Of a stretch of DNA of 64,000 nucleotides, positions 59,085 to 64,000 are shown one piece after another; position 1 is the stretch's first letter, and every line of letters starts with the position of its first letter. The notes under the pieces were generated by a model, which did not search any database, was not told where the DNA came from, and worked only from the letters and a program-made list of their open reading frames with translations. A program made the position numbers and the translations under genes. The stretch covers positions 1 to 64,000 of the forward strand of contig NZ_CABEGA010000001.1 of assembly GCF_901521055.1 (NCBI RefSeq), read 5' to 3'. The stretch is from Cellulomonas hominis (lineage in GTDB: Bacteria; Actinomycetota; Actinomycetes; Actinomycetales; Cellulomonadaceae).

Positions 59085-60902
59085 ATGAGGACCGCAGCAC
59101 TGACCCCCCGCCTGCGTGACGACGCGCTGGCGGCACTTCGAGCGACCACGGAGGGCGGGCCGGAGCTCGACGTCCTCGTCATCGGCGGCGGCGTGACCGG
59201 CGCCGGCATCGCGCTGGACTCCGTGACCCGCGGCCTGTCGACGGCCGTGATCGACGCCCAGGACTGGGCCTCCGGCACGTCGAGCCGGTCGAGCAAGCTC
59301 GTGCACGGCGGCCTGCGCTACCTGCAGATGCTCGACTTCCACCTGGTCCGCGAGGCGCTGACGGAACGGGACCTGCTGATCAGCAGCCTGGCCCCGCACC
59401 TGGTGAAGCCGGTGCCGTTCCTGTACCCGCTGGAGAACCGCGTCTGGGAGCGGGCGTACGTCGGTGCGGGCATCGCCCTGTACGACACGCTCGCCAGCGT
59501 CAACGGCCGGCACCGCGCGATGCCGCTGCACCAGCACGTCTCCCGCAAGGGCCTGGAGCGCAAGTTCCCCGACCTGCGCCACGACGCCGCCGTCGGCGCC
59601 ATCCAGTACTGGGACGCGAACGTCGACGACGCCCGCCTGGTCTCGACCCTGATCCGCACGGCCGCGTCCTACGGCGCGCACGCGGCGTCCCGCACCCAGG
59701 TCGTCGGCCTGACCACGACGTCGGGCGGCGCGGTCACCGGCGCGGAGCTCGTCGACCTCGAGACCGGCGACCGGTTCACCGTGAAGGCCCGGTCGGTCAT
59801 CAACGCCACCGGCGTCTGGACCGAGGAGACCGAGTCGCTCGCCGGCACCGAGGGCGGCCTGCGCGTCCTGGCGTCCAAGGGCATCCACATCGTGGTGCCG
59901 CGCGACCGGATCGCCGGTCACACCGGCCTGATCCTGCAGACCGAGAAGTCGGTGCTGTTCATCATCCCGTGGTCCCGCTACTGGGTGATCGGCACCACCG
60001 ACACCCCGTACGAGCAGGACCTCACGCACCCGGTGGCCACCAGCGAGGACATCGACTACGTCATCGACCACGCGAACGCCGTCCTGTCCCGGCCGATCTC
60101 CCGCGAGGACATCATCGGCACCTGGGCGGGCCTTCGGCCGCTGCTGCAGCCCGGCACCAAGGAGGGCACGTCGTCCTCGAAGGTGTCCCGCGAGCACACC
60201 GTGGCCTCCCCGACCCCGGGCCTGACGGTCATCGCGGGCGGCAAGCTGACGACCTACCGCGTGATGGCCAAGGACGCCGTCGACTTCGCGATCGGCTCCC
60301 GCGCCACCACCCTGCCGTCGATCACCGAGCGCATCCCGCTGGTCGGCGCCGAGGGCCTCGAGGTCCTGCAGCGGCAGTCCCGCGACATCGGCAGCCGGTA
60401 CGGCTGGGACCGGGGCCGCATGGACCACCTGCTGCACCGGTACGGCTCCCTGCTGGGCGAGCTGCTGGAGATGGTCGACGACGAGCCCGGTCTCGGTCAG
60501 CCGCTCGCCGGGGCGCCCGCGTACATCGGCGCCGAGATCGCCTACGCCGTCACCCACGAGGGCGCCCTGCACCTCGACGACGTGCTGATGCACCGCACCC
60601 GCCTGAACTACGAGCAGGCGGACAAGGGCGTCGGCGCGCTGGACGAGATCGCGGACATCATCGCGCCGCGGCTCGGCTGGGACGCCGCCACCCGCGAGCG
60701 GGAGATCGCCGCCTACCGCGCCCGCGCGGCTGCCGAGGAGGCCGCCGCGCAGCAGCCGGACGACGCCGCGGCACGCGCCGCCCGGTCGGCCGCGGAGGAC
60801 ATCGCCCCGCTGCTGCCCCTGGACGCCGCGCCCGTCCACGGCGGCCACAAGCCTGGTTCCTCGCACCAGACCCCTGCCGCTCCCGGGCCGGCAGGGACAT
60901 GA
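59085..60902 (+). CDS. glpD: Aerobic glycerol-3-phosphate dehydrogenase
   Basis: An FAD enzyme on the membrane that oxidises glycerol-3-phosphate to dihydroxyacetone phosphate, passing electrons to menaquinone. 605 residues: FAD-binding VLVIGGGVTGAGIALD, SGTSSRSSKLVHGGLRYLQ, the substrate-side WSRYWVIGTTDTPYE and a C-terminal helical domain. ATG 59085 is preferred, since GGAG sits 7 nt before it; ATG 59073 is also in frame. The C-terminal 60 residues are Ala/Pro-rich and nonconserved. Confidence 0.95.
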   Translation: MRTAALTPRLRDDALAALRATTEGGPELDVLVIGGGVTGAGIALDSVTRGLSTAVIDAQDWASGTSSRSSKLVHGGLRYLQMLDFHLVREALTERDLLISSLAPHLVKPVPFLYPLENRVWERAYVGAGIALYDTLASVNGRHRAMPLHQHVSRKGLERKFPDLRHDAAVGAIQYWDANVDDARLVSTLIRTAASYGAHAASRTQVVGLTTTSGGAVTGAELVDLETGDRFTVKARSVINATGVWTEETESLAGTEGGLRVLASKGIHIVVPRDRIAGHTGLILQTEKSVLFIIPWSRYWVIGTTDTPYEQDLTHPVATSEDIDYVIDHANAVLSRPISREDIIGTWAGLRPLLQPGTKEGTSSSKVSREHTVASPTPGLTVIAGGKLTTYRVMAKDAVDFAIGSRATTLPSITERIPLVGAEGLEVLQRQSRDIGSRYGWDRGRMDHLLHRYGSLLGELLEMVDDEPGLGQPLAGAPAYIGAEIAYAVTHEGALHLDDVLMHRTRLNYEQADKGVGALDEIADIIAPRLGWDAATREREIAAYRARAAAEEAAAQQPDDAAARAARSAAEDIAPLLPLDAAPVHGGHKPGSSHQTPAAPGPAGT

Positions 60903-61020
60903 TCAGGTCCTAGGGCCGATCAGACCCCAGGGCCCGCGGTCCCCCGGCCGCACTCCGGTTCGCCGGAACCCCTGAGCGAGACAACGACAACGACGTCCGT
61001 CTACACGAAAGAGGTCGACC

Positions 61021-61767
61021 GTGGAGTCCATCTCGATCGGAGAGGCAGTCCTCTCCGAGTTCCTCGGCACCGCCACCCTGCTCCTGCTCGGAGCCGGCGT
61101 GGTCGCCAACGTCATCCTGCCCAGGACGAAGGGGTTCGGTGGCGGTTGGCTGCTGATCAACTTCGGCTGGGGCCTCGCGGTCTTCACCGCCGTGTACGTG
61201 GCCTTCAAGTCCGGTGCGCACCTCAACCCCGCGGTCACCCTCGGCATCTGGGCCGCGGGCAAGGAGGAGTTCGCCCCGGGCATCGAGGTCGACGCTGTCA
61301 ACGGCTTCCTCTACATCGCGGCGCAGTTCGCCGGTGCAGCTGTCGGTGCGGCGCTGGCCTACCTCACGTACAAGAAGCACTTCGACGAGGACGCCGAGCC
61401 CGGCATCAAGCTCGCCGTCTTCTCCACCGGCCCGGAGCTGCGCTCCTACGGCTGGAACTTCTTCACCGAGGTCGTCGGGACGTTCGTGCTGGTGTTCTGG
61501 GTCGCGATCAGCGGGAACACCCCGGCGGAGATCGGCCCGCTCGGGGTCGCGCTCGTCGTGGTCGCGATCGGCGCGAGCCTCGGTGGCCCCACCGGCTACG
61601 CCATCAACCCGGCGCGTGACCTCGGTCCCCGCCTCGCGCACGCCCTGCTCCCGATCCGCGGCAAGGGCTCGTCCGACTGGTCGTACGCGTGGGTGCCGGT
61701 GCTCGGCCCCGCCGTCGGCGGCATCCTCGGCGGCCTCCTGGCGAACGTCATCAACTACGTCGCCTGA
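61021..61767 (+). CDS. glpF: Glycerol uptake facilitator (MIP channel)
   Basis: A 248-residue membrane channel of the aquaglyceroporin group, passing glycerol by facilitated diffusion. The two NPA boxes are SGAHLNPAVT and YAINPARDLGPR; the Asp after the second NPAR is the glycerol-facilitator mark. Six TM helices are evident. The GTG start follows AAAGAGGT. It lies 118 bp after glpD. Confidence 0.94.
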   Translation: MESISIGEAVLSEFLGTATLLLLGAGVVANVILPRTKGFGGGWLLINFGWGLAVFTAVYVAFKSGAHLNPAVTLGIWAAGKEEFAPGIEVDAVNGFLYIAAQFAGAAVGAALAYLTYKKHFDEDAEPGIKLAVFSTGPELRSYGWNFFTEVVGTFVLVFWVAISGNTPAEIGPLGVALVVVAIGASLGGPTGYAINPARDLGPRLAHALLPIRGKGSSDWSYAWVPVLGPAVGGILGGLLANVINYVA

Positions 61768-61774
61768 CGCGCAC

Positions 61775-61814
61775 GGGGTGCTCGCCCCCGCACCGCTGCC
61801 GGGGCGAGCACCCC
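61775..61814 (+). terminator. Hairpin between glpF and glpK
   Basis: A perfect 14-bp stem, ggggtgctcgcccc / ggggcgagcacccc, with a 12-nt loop starting 8 bp after glpF. It should end or reduce transcription before glpK, or stabilise the upstream mRNA. Confidence 0.65.
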
Positions 61815-61935
61815 ACCCGCGGCACCGCGCCGCCCTGCGGCACCCGCCGCGCTCTCCTGTCATCCCCCGGCAGCGCCGCCCCCGCGGTGCCGCACCCGCC
61901 CCCGCGGCGGGACCGAACGACGCGAAGGAAGCACC

Positions 61936-63456
61936 ATGTCCGAGCAGTACGTCATGGCGATCGACCAGGGCACCACCTCGACCCGCGCGATCATCTTCGA
62001 CCACGGCGGGCAGATCGTCTCCGTCGGCCAGACGGAGCACCAGCAGATCTTCCCGCGGGCCGGCTGGGTCGAGCACGACCCGAACGAGATCTGGACCAAC
62101 ACCCGCGAGGTCGTCGGCCTGGCCCTGTCGCGCGCGAACAAGACGCACGCCGACCTCGCCGCGGTCGGCATCACCAACCAGCGCGAGACCGCGGTGGTGT
62201 GGGACCGGACCACCGGCCAGCCGGTGTACAACGCCATCGTCTGGCAGGACACCCGCACCCAGAAGATCGCCGACGACCTGGCGGCGCTCGGCGGCGGCGC
62301 CGACCGGTACAAGGAGCGCGTCGGCCTGCCGCTCGCGACCTACTTCTCCGGCCCGAAGATCCGCTGGATCCTGGACAACGTCGAGGGCGCCCGCGAGAAG
62401 GCGGAGCGCGGCGAGCTCGCGTTCGGCAACACCGACTCCTGGGTGCTGTGGAACATGACCGGCGGGGTCGACGGCGGCGTGCACGTCACCGACGTCACCA
62501 ACGCGTCGCGCACCATGCTGATGAACGTCGACTCCCTCACCTGGAACGAGGAGATCGCGGCGGAGATGGGCGTGCCGCTGTCGATGCTCCCCGAGATCCG
62601 CTCCTCCTCCGAGGTGTACGGCCACGGGCGTCAGGGCGGGCTCGTCCCGGGCGTGCCGATCGCGGGCATCCTCGGCGACCAGCAGGCCGCGACCTTCGGC
62701 CAGGCCTGCTTCGAGGTCGGTACCGCGAAGAACACCTACGGCACCGGCAACTTCATGCTGCTGAACACCGGCACCGAGCCCGTGCAGTCCAAGAACGGCC
62801 TGCTCACGACGGTCGCGTACAAGATCGGCGACGCCCCGCAGGTCTACGCGCTCGAGGGCTCGATCGCCGTGACCGGCTCGCTGGTGCAGTGGCTGCGCGA
62901 CAACCTGGGCATGTTCACCGACGCCCCGGACATCGAGTACCTGGCGAGCAAGGTCGAGGACAACGGCGGCGCGTACTTCGTGCCGGCGTTCTCGGGCCTG
63001 TTCGCGCCGCACTGGCGGTCGGACGCCCGCGGCGCGCTGGTCGGGCTCACCCGGTTCGTCAACCGGAACCACATCGCCCGCGCGGCGCTGGAGGCGACGG
63101 CGTTCCAGACGCGCGAGGTGCTGGACGCCATGAACGCGGACTCCGGCGTCGACCTGACCGAGCTGAAGGTCGACGGCGGCATGACCGCCAACGACCTGCT
63201 CATGCAGTTCCAGGCCGACATCCTCGACGTCCCGGTCATCCGGCCGCAGGTCGCGGAGACCACGGCGCTCGGTGCCGCGTACGCCGCGGGCATCGCCGTC
63301 GGGTTCTGGAACGGCGAGCAGGACGTCATCGACAACTGGGCCGAGGGCAAGCGCTGGACCCCGGACCTGGACTCGGGCGAGCGCGACCGGCAGTACCGGC
63401 TCTGGAAGAAGGCCGTGACGAAGACCTTCGACTGGGTGGACGACGACGTGCGCTGA
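61936..63456 (+). CDS. glpK: Glycerol kinase
   Basis: Phosphorylates glycerol to glycerol-3-phosphate, trapping it in the cell. 506 residues of the FGGY family: [36 protein letters not shown] near the N-terminus, [13 protein letters not shown] and the C-terminal [18 protein letters not shown]. All catalytic features are intact. An AAGGAAG site precedes the ATG. Part of the glpD-F-K cluster with separate transcription likely. Confidence 0.97.
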   Translation: MSEQYVMAIDQGTTSTRAIIFDHGGQIVSVGQTEHQQIFPRAGWVEHDPNEIWTNTREVVGLALSRANKTHADLAAVGITNQRETAVVWDRTTGQPVYNAIVWQDTRTQKIADDLAALGGGADRYKERVGLPLATYFSGPKIRWILDNVEGAREKAERGELAFGNTDSWVLWNMTGGVDGGVHVTDVTNASRTMLMNVDSLTWNEEIAAEMGVPLSMLPEIRSSSEVYGHGRQGGLVPGVPIAGILGDQQAATFGQACFEVGTAKNTYGTGNFMLLNTGTEPVQSKNGLLTTVAYKIGDAPQVYALEGSIAVTGSLVQWLRDNLGMFTDAPDIEYLASKVEDNGGAYFVPAFSGLFAPHWRSDARGALVGLTRFVNRNHIARAALEATAFQTREVLDAMNADSGVDLTELKVDGGMTANDLLMQFQADILDVPVIRPQVAETTALGAAYAAGIAVGFWNGEQDVIDNWAEGKRWTPDLDSGERDRQYRLWKKAVTKTFDWVDDDVR

Positions 63457-63477
63457 CGCGCCCGGGTCCGCTCGCCG

Positions 63478-63526
63478 ACGCACGACGGCCCCGTCCCTCC
63501 ACGCGAGGGGCGGGGCCGTCGTGCGT
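63478..63526. terminator. Bidirectional terminator after glpK
   Basis: A 21-bp stem with one mismatch (acgcacgacggccccg ... cggggccgtcgtgcgt) between the convergent glpK and sugar-kinase genes. Confidence 0.8.
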
Positions 63527-63555
63527 GCCCGTGCCGGCCGCGCGGGCCGCGCGGG

Positions 63556-64000
63556 TCAGCGGTCGACGCGCGCGCCGCCGCCCGCCGCGAGCTTGAGCAC
63601 CTCGGCCTTCGACGCCATCGTCGTGTCCCCCGGCGTCGTCATCGCCAGGGCGCCGTGCGCCGCGCCGTACTCCACGGCCGTCTGCAGCGGCTGCCCGTCG
63701 AGCAGGCCGTAGATCAGCCCGGAGGCGAACGAGTCGCCGCCGCCCACGCGGTCCAGGATCTCCAGCCCCGGCCGGTGGGTGGCCTGGACGAGCCCGGACT
63801 CCCGCGACCAGGCGATGGCGCCCCAGTCGTTGACCGTCGCGGTGCGGACCGTGCGCAGGGTGGTCGCGATGACCTGGAAGTTGTCGAACTCCCCCGCGAC
63901 GCGGTCGATCATCCGGGCGAACGAGTCGACCTCGATCGAGGAGATGTTCTCGTCCACCCCCTCGACGGCGAACCCGAGCGCCGCGGTGAAGTCCTCCTCG
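63556..64000 (-). CDS. PfkB-family sugar kinase, C-terminal part (2-keto-3-deoxygluconate kinase-like)
   Basis: The minus strand reads in from the window edge: EEDFTAALGFAVEGVDENI, then IDRVAGEFDNFQVIATTLRTVRTATVNDWGAIAW and the PfkB signature DRVGGGDSFASGLIYGLLDG with catalytic Asp. The final residues are AGGGARVDR. The N-terminal part lies outside the window, so the start is not seen. The ATTLRTVRTATVNDWGA segment matches KdgK-like kinases of the Entner-Doudoroff/uronate route better than ribokinase. Confidence 0.85.
   Translation of the reverse strand, partial: EEDFTAALGFAVEGVDENISSIEVDSFARMIDRVAGEFDNFQVIATTLRTVRTATVNDWGAIAWSRESGLVQATHRPGLEILDRVGGGDSFASGLIYGLLDGQPLQTAVEYGAAHGALAMTTPGDTTMASKAEVLKLAAGGGARVDR

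Overview
The window is about 64 kb of very GC-rich DNA with frequent GTG starts, many GTGA or ATGA stop/start overlaps and many start codons 5-7 nt after a TANNNT element. The housekeeping genes (ppc, tkt, topA, tmk, holB, radA, disA, mutY, glpFKD) and the fused OleBC protein point to a high-GC actinobacterium, most probably Cellulomonas or a close relative in the Micrococcales. This placement is inferred from gene content and order, not from a search. No ribosomal RNA, insertion sequence, integrase or CRISPR array was seen.

Layout. 1-8.8 kb: an MFS exporter, a small PspC-domain protein, a HAD phosphatase, a large LuxR-type ATPase regulator, an alpha/beta hydrolase and a half-length MetE-like protein. 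8.8-15.4 kb: ppc, tkt, a 5'-truncated nrdI remnant lying on the tkt terminator, and an orphan LigD-type polymerase domain. 15.5-22.8 kb: a rhodanese, the oleA-oleBC-oleD long-chain olefin operon, and small VOC and GNAT genes. 22.8-28.1 kb: tRNA-Thr(CGT), then a secreted polymorphic-toxin gene (RTX, thrombospondin-3, VWA, pre-toxin and nuclease-like domains) with two paralogous candidate immunity genes and a decayed toxin fragment between them. 28.2-40.4 kb: a TAP-like lipoprotein hydrolase, holB-tmk, a GAF/PPM phosphatase, a Gfo/Idh oxidoreductase, a GH13 enzyme, topA, a PAP2 phosphatase and a STAS-like protein.

40.7-44.1 kb holds the most striking system: a complete epipeptide (YydF/EpeX-type) RiPP operon, epeX-E-P-A-B. 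Its precursor ends in WYFINSGNGKWIAGA, which aligns position by position with the Bacillus subtilis epipeptide core. A radical-SAM epimerase, a membrane metalloprotease and a two-gene ABC exporter follow.

44.2-64 kb: a VOC protein, an OmpR-type two-component pair, an aldo/keto reductase, the radA-disA-mutY genome-maintenance block, two TetR regulators beside an MFS exporter and a quinone reductase-like enzyme, a SorC-family regulator divergent from glpD, then glpF and glpK, and a PfkB sugar kinase cut by the window edge.

How the parts work together. The glp genes form one uptake and catabolic route (GlpF facilitator, GlpK kinase, GlpD dehydrogenase), probably controlled by the SorC protein. 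OleA condenses two fatty acyl thioesters and OleBC/OleD turn the product into an olefin. The toxin/immunity cassette and the epipeptide operon are two separate candidate antagonism systems. Two four-copy, 11-bp-phased CTCAGG-like arrays, one before the response-regulator gene and one before the HAD gene, suggest the two-component system controls itself and a distant target in this window.
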